64,000 nt of DNA from Chamaelirium japonicum. Lineage: Eukaryota > Streptophyta > Magnoliopsida > Liliales > Melanthiaceae. Shown one piece after another: positions 25,136 to 38,728 of the stretch. Position numbers and translations under genes: made by a program. The first letter of the stretch is position 1. Every line of letters starts with the position of its first letter. Location: NCBI GenBank assembly GCA_947650365.1, contig CANTAL010000028.1, positions 1,302,001 through 1,366,000 of the forward strand, in the 5' to 3' direction. A model generated the notes under the pieces. That model searched no databases. It was not told the DNA's origin and worked only from the letters and a program-made list of their open reading frames with translations.

Positions 25136-27465
25136 TGTTAGAATTGGTGAGGTCTATAGCTCGTAAAAACCTATAGTTTAGCTATGTATGGTTGATAGTA
25201 TAGGATTGCATATTGGTACGTACCTTAGTACGTGTTCTGATTACAGAACAGAGAGCCATGGCTACATGGTAATCCTCTTGAGTGGGAGACTCAAGGGACT
25301 GGTCCCATGTAACCTAAATACGTTCGCAGCTCTGATTAGGGTTGGTCGCCCTATCAGGTTAAGCTGTTGGGATGACAGAGCGTGGGTGTCTCCACCACGG
25401 TCATTACCAGGCACAATGTCTGTGGCCGAACGGAACCAACACGGTGCACAGATAGGTGAGCAGACACCGGTGCACTAAACCGTGTTTCTGATTAGGGTAA
25501 AACGGTCCTAAACCCTGAGGAACCATGTCTGGTGGACTAACCAATTGTGTGGTACTTTGGCGCACCAATGTGTGAGGATCCGGATGCAGTGATCCAAAAC
25601 CATGGTGTACTAGGTTACCCGGCTGGTGTTGCATCAGCATGTCACTCCTGCAGGCTATCCACACCCCTAACGGGAGGTGCGTTCCTTGGTCTGACCTACG
25701 TCGTATTAAACCCTGGCCAGGTGGTCATCAGTTCGACTGGTGACGGATCCGGTTACTCGGCAGAGTTATCGGAGGTACGATGTATGTGGTCAACCTGGAA
25801 GGAACCGAGTCATATGAGCACTCGAGTCTGACGGTATTCTCCACCGCTCGAGTTGCGTCATGGCACCAAGTGGAGGGACAACGGGTTTACCATACTAAGC
25901 GGAGAGCAGGGGTATGAGGGAGAACATAGTAAGTCCGGGGGAATTGGAGTGCAGCCTGCGTCGCACTCTGGGTGGCTACGCAGGTTAACTCGGACTCAGA
26001 GGATCGATGGTACACTCGGGTAGTGTGTCGATCGAGTCTGAGTTGGAAGCCATGAACCCTGGTCCCTGAAGGTTCCACCTTATCGACATTATGTATGGTT
26101 CTTATACCATCTCCTCGAAACACAGAACGTAGTTAGAGGAAGCGATAAGTCCAAGCATACGCTCCGTGAGTGCTTCGCACTAGTGCACGGTAGATGCGTA
26201 GCTACGTGTGTGCACTAAGGGGAAACCCTAGGTTAGTGCAGAGACGCATGTAGCAATTCCTTGCCATAAGTGGACTTTGCCACATGGGTGCGATGCACCG
26301 GGACATGTTGCGAGTTGACTAGTTGACTTCACTAGGGGCACCCTACGGGAACCTCAGAGAATAGTGAAATCACTGGTGCACTTCACTTATGTGTGCCTTG
26401 CAAAGTCTCGTACACGAGGAACGGCCAACTAGTGGCATAAGGGCGTTTTGGTCATACCATGCGCCACTATGCACTAAGGGGGCCGGCCCTAAGTGTTGAG
26501 AGACTGGTCAAGGCCGGCCCCATTAGTTTCGGGAGGTTGTTGCCTCCGATGAAGGGGCCGGTTATGAGGCGCAGAAAACGGGCTGGTTTTGACCGTTTTC
26601 GAAAACAAGGAAAGGATAGAGATAAAGAAGAGATATATAGGGATAAGGTTTGAATCAATCATCCTTATCCATACTGTCCTTATCCATATGGATAGGCCGG
26701 CCCTATATATGAGAAGGAGAGAGAGGGTGCACGAAATTAGATGCATGGGCAAGCCCTAGGGCCGGCCATGCAAGCCATGGGGAAACCGAAAGCCCCTCGT
26801 CTCTTTTCGCATCTTCTCTCTCGTCTCTCTCTCTCTCGCTTGCGCCATTAGATGGCGACTCGTCTTCCTCGCGTGGTGTTTCGAAGAAGGAGAAGGCTCG
26901 TCGTATGGAGGCACTCAGAGATCCATCGACGAGGTGCCGTGCATCGTGTGAGATCGGGTGAACTAGAAGGCGTCTCCCGCAACCTTTTGCTGTCCAGAAT
27001 CTGCACAGAAAATCAGCGTTGTTTCTGTGATTCCGGGAGCTACAGAAGTTCAAACGATGTGAAACTTGTTGCAAAAGTTGCGTCTCGAAGTTGGCTACCT
27101 GCAGTCCAAATTTCAGCCCAATCAGAGTTCGGAGAAGAAAGTTATGGCCGTCGCACCGAAGCTATGTCGAGCAGATCCGTAGCCCGTCTCCATCGACAAA
27201 GAAGAAATTTGTCGCGGTGAAAGATTCCACACGCAGGTATGATCTCTAACAAGTAGATCTAACATAATTAGAACATGCATACATGCTAGATTGTTCTTTT
27301 GCGTTAGATCGTCGTTAGGGGTTCGCGTAGTTGCCATGCTAGTTTCATACACGCATATGTAGATCGTTTCGATGAAAATTTTGATATGTAACGCACACCA
27401 CCTACGGTCCTCGGACCTTCACTTTGCTTCCGCTGCGGGCCTTTACCAAGGATTTATTTCCAACA
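25136..27465 (+). mobile_element. solo copia-type LTR (2330 bp) with target duplication
   Basis: Begins TGTTAGAATTGG and ends TTTCCAACA. An exact 5-bp duplication CTAAT flanks it (25131-25135 and 27466-27470). The interior follows the order of the copia LTRs at 50343 and 58186 in diverged form: GTCTCCACCACGG, the GTGTGGTACTTTGG region, CCACCGCTCGAGT, CTCTGGGTGGCTACG, then GGCCGGCCCTATATATGAG as likely promoter (near 26695-26715) and an R-U5 part with GATCGT. No internal region remains, so it arose by LTR-LTR recombination. Open frames inside it (for example 26852-27220) are not genes. Confidence 0.93.
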
Positions 27466-27470
27466 CTAAT

Positions 27471-29054
27471 TGCCTACCATCTTTAGCTGCTTCTATTTCA
27501 CTATCTCATCCATATGGATAAGTACCTAATCTTCACCTATCCTGCCCATCATAATAATGAAAATGAACCCATCAATCACAACCATTCAAAAATATATGTT
27601 TAAAATTCCAATGGGTTATCCCCATGAATGGAAAGATAACTTTGAGATGGCATTGCGCCCATTTTTTTGAAATTGCATACATAAAATTGCGATCCATTTT
27701 ACCCTTGAGATCACTTTGAGAGAGAGAGAGAGAGAGAGAGGAAACTGGGATCCTTTTTACAGACCTTATCAGAGTTGTTCGTTCCATCCAGGCTATTTAC
27801 AGACCCTCTTGCAGTCCGAGGATGACTCCGATTTCCCGACGACATCATGTACCTGGAATCAAGAGAAAAAAAAATCAAGACTCTTATGGGGATACCAAAT
27901 ATAATTTGCATTGACCTTGCTCAGCACATGGCCATTGGTCAAATGATAAATATGATATCAACACCAATTGATTCAATCGTAAAGATGATACCAACTCCAA
28001 TCCACACCTACAGATTTGATCTTATGAGTGACTTTGTAGTAAAGAACAATATTAGCTCTTACAATAACGAAGATTGCCTACTAACCACAACTTTCCGAGC
28101 ACTAATCCAATCTACATAACAACCAAAGCAGAAGTTTGCCATCTGCTTTTAATGCAATAACGTAAAATTTATTTCATGAATAACCTACATCTTCGAGAGT
28201 AGTGGTAATGCATCACCACACCATCTATTTGGTAGGTATTTTCTCAACGATGTGGCTCAACTTTACACGATGTGGCTCAACTTTACACAGATCTTATGAG
28301 TGACAATTGTCACGCCCAGAGAGAAAGAGATAGAAGAAAATGAAAAAGGATTACAGCCTAAATAAGGCCAATGCATATATGGATCGGAATCCAATAAGTG
28401 AAGCCTATTGAATTGCTCTAATTATGAAAAAAAATCAGCAAAATCAGGTTAGATTCGAATTCGATCCGTTTATTAAAAGGATTATTAGATCGGATCTTGT
28501 TTAATCGGATCTCGGACCGAAAAACTTATACCTAACCCGGGATAGTCAGATCGGATTTGGATTGGATTCGAATAATCGGATCGGATTCGGATCCTGATCA
28601 GATTCCTAATCTCAAAATGAATAGGAAAAATAATGTATGTCGGGACCCAATATGATAGGAGAGGCAAATAAATAGAGTTCAAAAACTCTAAGAACATATA
28701 TGGCCTTGAAATTATTCATGAATCAAGGGGGCAAAGTATAATTTACCCTTTACCCGCTTGTACAACATACGGGGCAATTTTTTAAAATAGTAAATTACAA
28801 TTTTCTCCTCTAAAGATTGGCTCAAAAACACTTAACAATCTATAGTTTATAAACTATGCGGGTTGCTTATTTTAAAAATAAATAAATAAATTACAACGCC
28901 TGTTGTACAGGCGGGTAGCCCTCTTTAAAAAAAAAATCCCACTGGTTGTACAGGCAGGAAAATTGATTGGCTCAAAAAAAACCCCACTGGATTGACCCCG
29001 TGAAAATTGGCCCAAAAATACTTAACCCCCCTATTAAGAGAGAAGCAGTCTTAC
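27471..29054. other. unassigned region
   Basis: AT-rich. Contains a GA run (27717-27740), a duplicated CACGATGTGGCTCAACTTTA (near 28246-28286), and a stretch with GGATCGGATTCGGATC-like repeats (28485-28600). No gene recognised. Confidence 0.45.
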
Positions 29055-29120
29055 CGGACTTGCAGTCGGTGCTGAGATAGCTTTCCCAAGGGTCAGGGTG
29101 CCAACGATCTCGGTGGCAGG
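29055..29120 (-). other. exon-like fragment with splice borders, unrecognised
   Basis: On the minus strand CTTTTTTCAG precedes, and GTAAGACT follows, a 66-bp stretch open in phase 0 that reads PATEIVGTLTLGKAISAPTA then SP. The borders match plant splice consensus well. No neighbouring exon found and the family is not recognised; it may be a captured or relic exon. Confidence 0.3.
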
Positions 29121-29689
29121 CTGAAAAAAGAAACATGAATAATATCGGTGCGAGCAATGATAAAAAGAATACTTACACACACACACACACAGAGAAAGCA
29201 AGGAAAATAAAAAAAAAATCCTCATTACACATTCTTGCATGTGGATTATGGATAAATCCATCTTAATTCACCACTCCGCTTATATATATGTATGGATTGT
29301 GAGAGTGTGTGTTTATCCTTGCATCAACACATTTTTATTCACTTCTATCTAGCATTTGTTAATGCACTTCTTATTCATGTGGATTAAGCTTGCATCACAT
29401 GATCTATATTAATACCCCATCGAATATTTTGATTAAGTGATCAGTGTGAAGAAAAAAAATATAATTAAAGAAAGAAGATTGCCATCTCCAAAGAAAAACA
29501 TCCTTCAATCCATAATAAGAAAAAAAATCCTTCAATCCATATTTGAGAAAAAGTTTGCCTTGGATTAAAGTGATAGTCTAATACAGAATTCAGCTCTCTT
29601 ATTCTATTATGATTCTGGAAAAACTAAAATGCATTTAGAATTTGGTTTTTAACTATTAAGATATTGCAAAAAGACAGGCAAAAAACTGA

Positions 29690-29900
29690 ATGCATTCTAA
29701 ACTGAATGCAAAAAACCGAGTGCAATTCTAAATTGTACATTAAGAGAGTGCAAAAAACTGAATGCATTCTAAACTGAGTGCCAAAAAACTGAGTGCAAAA
29801 AACTGAATTCTAAACTGAGTTCAAAAAACTGAATACATTCTAAATCGTACATTAAGAGAGTGCAAACAAATGAATGCAATTTTAGAATTCGGTTTTTTGC
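29690..29900. repeat. irregular short repeats of AAAAACTGAATGCATTCTAA
   Basis: The motif and variants (AAACTGAGTGCAAAAAACTG, TAAATCGTACATTAAGAGAG) recur about eight times with variable spacing. Non-coding. Confidence 0.75.
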
Positions 29901-30057
29901 AAAAAATTGAATGCATTCATCAGCCTAAAACTCATCACCTCCATCTATTGATCCTCTCTCTCTTGCAGCCTCCTCTCTATCTCTCTTGCAGATAGGACCT
30001 CAAACTCCTGTAACTGAAGAGGTAGAAAAAAAAAGAGGCAAAAAAAAAGAAAAATTA

Positions 30058-30470
30058 GGAAGCCGATCAGAGAGAGAGAGAGAGATAGAGAGAGAAAGAG
30101 CGGGGGGGGGGAATGGTGGAATCTGATCAGAGAAGCAAAAAGGAAAGAAAAAAAAAAGGAAAAATCAATGAAAAATTCACCTCTATCTCTTGATCTTCTC
30201 TCGCTTGCAGCCTCCTCTCTCTCTCTCTCTCCATATCTTGATCCTCTCTAAAAATAGAAAAAATCAGGAATCCGATCAGAGAGAGATAGAGAGAGAGGGG
30301 GGGTAATGATGGAATCTGATCAGAGAAGCGAAAAGGAAACAAAAAAAGGAAAAATCGATGAAAATTTCACCTCTATCTCTTGATCTTCTCTCGCTTGCAA
30401 CCTCCTCTCTCTCTCTTTCTCTCCATATCTTGATCCTCCCTTTCTCTTGCAAATAATGACAAAGGGGGGA
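30058..30470. repeat. about 209-bp direct repeat, 2 units
   Basis: Units starting at GGAAGCCGATCAGAGAGAGA (30058) and GGAATCCGATCAGAGAGAGA (30267) share TGGAATCTGATCAGAGAAGC, then CACCTCTATCTCTTGATCTT and CTCTCGCTTGCA. Low-complexity GA and CT runs dominate. Confidence 0.7.
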
Positions 30471-30656
30471 GATGGGGCAATGAAGACCTCCATCGCACCG
30501 TACCGAGGCACGGATCGCGAGCACCGAGGGAGGCAGGGACGGTGGGCACCAAGGGAGGCAGCCACTGAGGGATTGCGCGCACCAAGGGCTTGAAATAGAG
30601 AGATAGAGAGAGAGGAAAAAAGGAAGGGGAAAAAATTAGATATCAACGCCGCCTGG

Positions 30657-31052
30657 TCATGCTCCCTGCCCAATCTCAGCGGTCGCTCCGCCTCTGAGCA
30701 TAAGGCCGGTGCCCCGGTGATAAGCTCCAGTAGCAGCAGAGTGAAGCTGTACACATCGCTCTTCTTCGACGCCATCCTCGTCTGGAGGTAGTGGAGAGAG
30801 AGAGAGGAAAAAAAAATAAGAAAAAATTGATCTGAAACAAGAGAGAGGAAAAAAAAAAAGAAAAAATCGATCTGAAATAGAGAGAGAGAGAGGAAAAAAG
30901 GAAGTGGAAAAAAATGACATCGCCGCCACCTGGTCGTGCTCCCCGCCCAACCTCAGCGGCCGCTCCGCCTTCGAGCATAAGGCTGGCGCCCCGGTGATGA
31001 GCTCCAGCAAACTGAAGCTGTACACATCGCTCTTCTTCAACGCCATCCCCAT
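30657..31052 (-). pseudogene. tandem receptor-like kinase fragments
   Basis: Two copies about 275 bp apart (roughly 30657-30775 and 30930-31052) encode KKSDVYSFTLLLLELITGAP and KKSDVYSFSLLELITGAP respectively, followed by ALCS-AERPLRLG. This is kinase subdomain IX (SDVYSFG..LLELITG) typical of plant receptor-like kinases. A third trace (31189-31215) keeps only the GACATCGCCG end. The glycine after SF is lost in both, and no other kinase subdomain is present. The copies are embedded in repeats of GAGAGAGAGGAAAAAA and ATCGATCTGAAA. Confidence 0.7.
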
Positions 31053-31343
31053 CCGGAGGTAGTGGAGAGAGAGAGGGAAAAAAAAAGAAGAAAAAATGGA
31101 TCTGAAACAGAGAGAGAGAGAGGAAAAAAAAAGAAAAAATCGATCTGAAATAGAGAGAGAAAGGAAAAAAGAAAGGCAAAAAAATCAGACATCGCCGTCG
31201 CCTCCTCCCCAAACTGAATCCCACTTATATATATAGAGATCGGCTGGGAGGGGGGAGGGGATCACTTAACCCGAGGGAGAGGAGGGAGGGGGCGAGAAGA
31301 GAGAGAGAGAGAACCTGTGGGTGCGGGAGGAGGCCAGCGAGGT

Positions 31344-31467
31344 CTTCATCGCGAGGGAGGGGGGCTAGCAGGGGCTTCATCGCGAGGGAGGGGGGTCAGC
31401 AGGGCCTTCATTGCGAGGGAGGGGGGCCAGCAGGGCCTTCATTGCGAGGGAGGGGGGAGGCGGGCTT
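31344..31467. repeat. 31-bp minisatellite, 4 units
   Basis: Units start at 31344, 31375, 31406 and 31437, each CTTCATcGCGAGGGAGGGGG then GCCAGCAGGGC. The last unit diverges. A G-rich region follows to about 31900 with further GGAGGGG runs and no recognised gene. Confidence 0.88.
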
Positions 31468-33512
<2,045 letters not shown>

Positions 33513-33515
<3 letters not shown>

Positions 33516-33611
33516 AAAGAGAGAGAGAGAGAGAGAGGCATGCTATAAAGCGGTATGCGGTACATGCGGCATCGAACCGTAGCCATCTGATGCACGCGTT
33601 GCATGCATCGC
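33513..33611. mobile_element. palindromic element P8, half only, cut by the Athila LTR
   Basis: After TA (33454-33512) and GA (about 33518-33537) tracts comes GGCATGCTATAAAGCGGTAT, then GCGGTACATGCGGCATCG and the CCATCTGATGCACGCG of the P2 family, up to near the hairpin centre (GTTGCATGCATCGC). The other arm is missing because the LTR starts at 33612. It is not found beyond the right LTR either. Confidence 0.75.
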
Positions 33612-36600
33612 TGTTGTGATTTTAAATTGTTATACCGCAAGTGCACGGCGTCTATCTGATAGACAGTGGCAAATACGGGTCGATCCCACAGAGACTTGGA
33701 TGAAAACTAATTAAAGAAAAATTTAACGCTAATTACTTTTATATTATAGTTTAATAGAATGATTGATTTTTAGTGAAATTGTTTTGTAAAAGAAATACGG
33801 AAAGCAAAACTAAAAGCTAATTAAGATTTAGGGTGTAATCTATATGGAGAGATATTCTAAGCTCTAGAATCCGCACAAGTAGCGATCTAAACTATACTTT
33901 TAGATGATTTCCAGGATGTTCACGGAGATACGAAGTCAATCTATCTCCGTGGATGATATTCAATGGAGCACTATTATGATCACGAATGTAGTGATTTTCC
34001 TCGATTTAATGGAATAAGCCTGAAATAATTCTCCGTAAAATTCGGAGTAATAACAGAAGCTAACACTATGTAATGATTCTCCGTAAAACTACTCGTAATG
34101 ACGAAGAATAAAACTATGAGATAAACCTCTGTAGAACTCTGATAATAACGGAGAATAAAGCTAACTTATTACAGAAATTTTAATCAAGCATGAATGAGCA
34201 AAGATCACTTTATTTTCATTAAACGCACTAAAATATGGAAATCAAATAAGAGCATGATTTAGATACAACTACAAGGCTTCATCCAGAACTTAGAGCGGTG
34301 GTTTAGCCTCGCATGGCCATGTGAGCGCTGATGGCGGATGCTCCTTTCTTGAAGACGACGAACCCGGCGATGACGGCGGCGTGCGACGATGATGACGCGG
34401 CTCGGCTTGGAGACGGTTGCGTGGCGTAGTCGGAGAAGATGGATGATCTGATGCTGTCGACGAGTGGCTGTGTGATGATGGCCGTGGCTTCGAGAGCGGT
34501 GGACGTGGCTCGGAGGTGATGAAGATGGAAGATGGAAGATGGTTGGTGGTCGAAGTAGATGGCAGCCCCTGGTTCGTCCTCTCCCCCCTCTTATATAGGA
34601 TAGAGAGAGAGATGGAAAGAAAGAAAGTCCGGCTGGGCTTGCACGGTTAGAGAGAGAAAAAGGAAAGAATAGAGAGAGAATCAAGGAGGAGAGAGAGATG
34701 TAGGGAAAGGAAGAGAGAAGTTCGGCTGTGGGGTTTCTCGGGTACAGCTAGGAGGCTGATCGGGTAAGGGAGAGAGAGTCGTTCGGCTGCAGGCCGATCG
34801 GGTCGGGGAGGAGAGAGATTTCCGGTTTGGGCTTTAGAGAGAGAATCCCGGAACTGGGCGGTTGTGTCTCGGTGGTAAGGAGAGATGGGCGGTTCGGTGG
34901 GGAGCGGTTTAGGAAAGAGAGAGAGATGGAAAGAGAATCCGAGAGAGAGGATCCCGGAGAGAGAGAGTGAATTTCGGGATAGAGAGAGGAGTTCGTAGAG
35001 AGAAACGAGAAGCCCGGGTGAGAGAAGAGAGAAGGAAACGGCTGGTTCGGATGCACAGTTTGGGCCGGACGGCTGCGATTAAACAGGGCGGATGTGATCA
35101 AGTGGATGGGAGCACGAGGGCTGGGCCGCTGGAGCTGATCGTACGGCTGCATGTGCCATGCACGGGTGCATGCATGGGTTTGGATGGCTGTGATGGGTTG
35201 AGAGGTGAGAAAGAAACGGGAGAGAGAAAACAGGGGCAGAGAATCGGTTACAGCTGGGCTCCGGTTTTAGAAAGAGATTGGTGAGCTCCGGTGCACATGC
35301 ATGCTGAATACATGGGTGTGATTTGTAGGGACGGCTGGGGTTGTTAGAAGAGATGAAGGCTGGGTGCAATGGGTGAATATGCATTCATGGAAGGGATTGG
35401 CGATCGGACGGCTGGAATCTCTTTGGGTTTGTGGCTTTAGGTGATGGCTGCATGGGTTTGGTTATTGGATCGGACGGCTGGAATTAAGTGGGAATGAAAG
35501 GTGGAAAAAGATATGGAAAATGACGGTTGTGATCGGGTCGGACCGGGATGTGTGGATTTCGGGATAAATGGGTGGCTGTGATTATTTAGAAAGAGGGAAT
35601 CCGGGGGAAATATTAGGGTTTACATGGATTGGATGCATGCATGAGGTTTGAATTAGACGGCTGCGATACGATCGGAAGGCTAAGAGAGAGAGTTCGGTTT
35701 ATGCATGGATCGTTAGGTGCAATGAAGTGCTGGCTGGGCTTGGGTTCGAGAGCGAGTTGCATGCGATGCTTCATAGCTACGAGGTTGGGTAAGACGGGGG
35801 GGTTTTTAGTGTCATCTGGTTTTGGCCGAGAAGAGGGAAAAAAAACAACAAAAGAAAATAGAAGAGAGAGGAAAGGTGGCAGGAAGAGGACGACGACCAT
35901 CCAGACTTCAATTCCATTATCCATTTATTTGCGCATGTGCAGCCTTCGTCCATGTGCCGAAACCATCTTCAAAGTTTTTCTCCATTGTAGCCATGTGCGT
36001 TGAAAGCAAGCTCCAATTCCCTAAAAATACACATAAAATGACGTCCATAAGGTTCTGGGGTATTAATCGATAAAAGGATAATTTTGATTATCAGGCAGTA
36101 TAACTATCATGCATGATGTGTATGAGAGCGAACCAATATGTCGTTGGGTTCGTATGAGAGTCTACTATATCGTGGTGCAAAGAAACTCATGCAGTTTACG
36201 TATATTATGAAAGTTTTACGTAGCAAACTGACGATATATGCTTGAGAATAATGGGATAATTAGTACAAATTGGCCGCTCAACACACCCCCAAACCTAAAT
36301 CTTGCTCGCCCTCGAGTAAGAAAAGAAAAATAAACAAAGTAAATGACAAAGTAAAAAAACTCCTAACTCACTTTCGTAGGAATCGCGATTGCACTTAGCA
36401 TGTGCAACAAGCCTTTAAACCCCTGGGTTACCCCAGTGGACGAGTTTTGTCTCGTGAGGGTTTGCAGTGAATCTACCCACAAAATTCAAACTGTTTTGTT
36501 TATTTTTTTATTTTTAATATAAATAAGAAATAAGAAAAGTCGGTTTCATAGAATAATTAAAAAGTACTCAAAAATAGAATTTCTAAGGCACAAGACTCAC

Positions 36601-36920
36601 AAGGTATCTAGCCCAAGCTTCGGATTTCGAAGTAAGCACTTTAGGTTCTAACTATTAGTTTCCCGTTAGAAAAGATCAAGGTCAACTATGCTCGAGTGCA
36701 CGGTGCTGTCTGGGCTAAACACAACTGGGGGTTTGGTTCTCTACATTCATATCATTCTAACAGTTTTCTAGAACGGTCAGAGTCGACCTTAGAACCTGAG
36801 TCAAAACCGGCTAATCTAGACAGGCTAGTGAGAGTTGTGGATATTCATCTTAATACCTTTCGGCTTTATATGTGATTTTCCAGTTTCCCCATATTGTTTA
36901 TAGCGACGGCTTTCACACTA

Positions 36921-36953
<33 letters not shown>

Positions 36954-38426
36954 CGGTCTCATTTTTTTTCTGGATCTAATTATATATCCCTTCCTAACTT
37001 GTACCATGTCAGCTGCACTCTATGCCCATGACACGCTGCCAACGCTCTTATGAGTTAGGTAGCCATCCTCATGTTGCCTTTATATTTGATTCACTCTGCA
37101 TCCATAGGATCATTCTCATAACCCTATCGACCAGGCTTCACTCATATTAGGGCATACAGGTTAAGACTTTTACATAATTAGATCCTAGACCATGCTAATA
37201 GGTAGCCCTTTCCGCTATACCTTAGAATTCACTGGTGATCTATAGTAGTATTTTTTTTTTTTACCAAGTGAACCAGATCCGCATGGTTCATCAGGACTCT
37301 AGTTAACTATTAAACCGATATGAAAGCTTTGAATCTAGACCCTAGAGGTGTAAGCCAGATGTGAAGTGAAAGGTCAAGTCTAGTTTGTTTTGACAATCTC
37401 TAAAAAGGTTACTAAGGGTCAGAACCATATTAGACAAACTTTTTCTAGCTGATCCTTGGACTTTATACCTTGATTACCAGGTGCCTTATAGTCCTATTCG
37501 AGTACAATAAAATTATATTACAAAACCTGAAATAAAGGTGAACTATATATAGATATATATAAATTTTTTTTTTCGAAAAGAACGAAAAGGACGGCAAAAG
37601 TAATACGATAAGAAACTAAAATAAGAAAAGGAAAATAAAAACATGCAAATGCAAATTCCTATATATTTCTATACGAACACTATAGTTTTGGTAGGGGACT
37701 ACAGACAAGACACATATACGCCAAGACGTATATGCCGAGCTGTCCCACTATAGCGTAAGTTGATGCAAATTTTTTTTTTTTTATAATAAATTTTGTTTTT
37801 TGTTTTTTTAAAATAAAATCAAAAATATCAATACGTACTAAATTAAAACACCCGATGCAAGCAATGAAAATCACCCCCAAACCTAAATTAGACATTGTCC
37901 TCAATGTTCTCGATCGGTGGTAGGGATATGATATTATGGAATAACGGGCGTTGAGGCCAGAGTGTGAAATATTTGTGCTGAAAGAGAAAGTTCATAGTGT
38001 TAAGTCGCCCGTCGTACAGAACGTGGCGATCGTATAACCAAGGTCAACGAGTACTATATCATAAGAATCCATGAGTGCTATGTCCAGAGGGATTACATCA
38101 GAGTAATCCTGAATTGATATGGCAGGGTAAACCCTATGTGTGACATCTATTGTGGGAGCCTTAAACAGCCATGCTAAGGAATATGGTTCCTTGATGGGGA
38201 TGTGTTCTATATCGAGGACATCAGTAAAAGATTTAGAAATTAATTTATTGCAGCTACCGCTATCCACTAAAATAGTAACAGATAGATTAAAATCCATAAG
38301 GCATCCAATGGTTTCAAACAGATTTGATCTTTCAAAATGGTCATCAACATCATCCTCCAATTCTAGGTGTGAAAGTGATGAGACAATATTATCAGATATA
38401 GACATGAATGCAAGTGTTTACTAGCA
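33612..38426 (-). repeat. 3' LTR of the Athila-like element (about 4.8 kb)
   Basis: Plus-strand view starts TGTTGTGATTTTAAA and ends near CTAGCA, followed by the pyrimidine-rich complement of a purine tract. The inner boundary (38426) is inferred from TG/CA and that tract. A minus-strand TATA-like TCCTATATAAG lies near 34590-34600, which would give a U3 of about 3.8 kb. Contents: GA-rich low-complexity sequence (34560-35060), poly-T tracts near 36920-36950 and 37250, and the retropepsin-like ORF 37992-38405. Confidence 0.8.
37992..38405 (-). CDS. retropepsin-like ORF inside the LTR (137 aa)
   Basis: Reads MSISDNIVSSLSHLELEDDV..., then LSVTILVDSGSCNKLISKSF at about residues 56-75 and MDSYDIVLVDLG at about 111-122. 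A hydrophobic stretch before D-S-G, then a 'D-x-V-L' flap-like motif, resembles the protease of chromovirus-type gypsy elements (VLVDSGSTHNFIS...DVVLGMxWL), not the DLGAS protease of this element's own pol. It lies entirely within the LTR. In the right LTR only the C-terminal part remains because that copy is cut at 49440. Expression and activity are unknown; the second half of the consensus (G-M-x-W-L) is not kept. Confidence 0.55.
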   Translation of the reverse strand: MSISDNIVSSLSHLELEDDVDDHFERSNLFETIGCLMDFNLSVTILVDSGSCNKLISKSFTDVLDIEHIPIKEPYSLAWLFKAPTIDVTHRVYPAISIQDYSDVIPLDIALMDSYDIVLVDLGYTIATFCTTGDLTL

Positions 38427-38437
38427 AACCTCCCTTG
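38427..38437 (-). promoter_or_regulatory. likely polypurine tract of the Athila-like element
   Basis: Minus-strand CAAGGGAGGTT sits directly before TGCTAG, the inferred start of the 3' LTR. It would prime plus-strand synthesis. The assignment rests on purine content and position only. Confidence 0.5.
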
Positions 38438-38728
38438 ATATATAGAATATCTCGTTGTAGTTAAGACGCATGGGTGCACTCCTCGAGATAGATTCTGAAT
38501 GAACTAAGTCTTTCCTGAAAATGATAAGATAATACCAATTCTGGTCATATAGAAATCACAAAAAAAAAAATAATAATATAAAAATGAAGAAAAAGCATGT
38601 ACACCTAAAATTAAAATTCTTTTTTTTTTGTTACCAAACTTTATATATATATATAAACCATATAATCTGGGTTACCGCCTAGTAAGTGCTAAGTTTAATG
38701 TCGTCAGCCCGACATGATTCTTATGGGA

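Noticed and set aside
26852..27220. 122-codon frame.
   Set aside because: Lies inside the R-U5 part of the solo LTR and has no domain.
38427..38728. Possible env-like ORF between pol and the 3' LTR.
   Set aside because: Only about 300 bp, A/T-rich, with no ORF of useful length.
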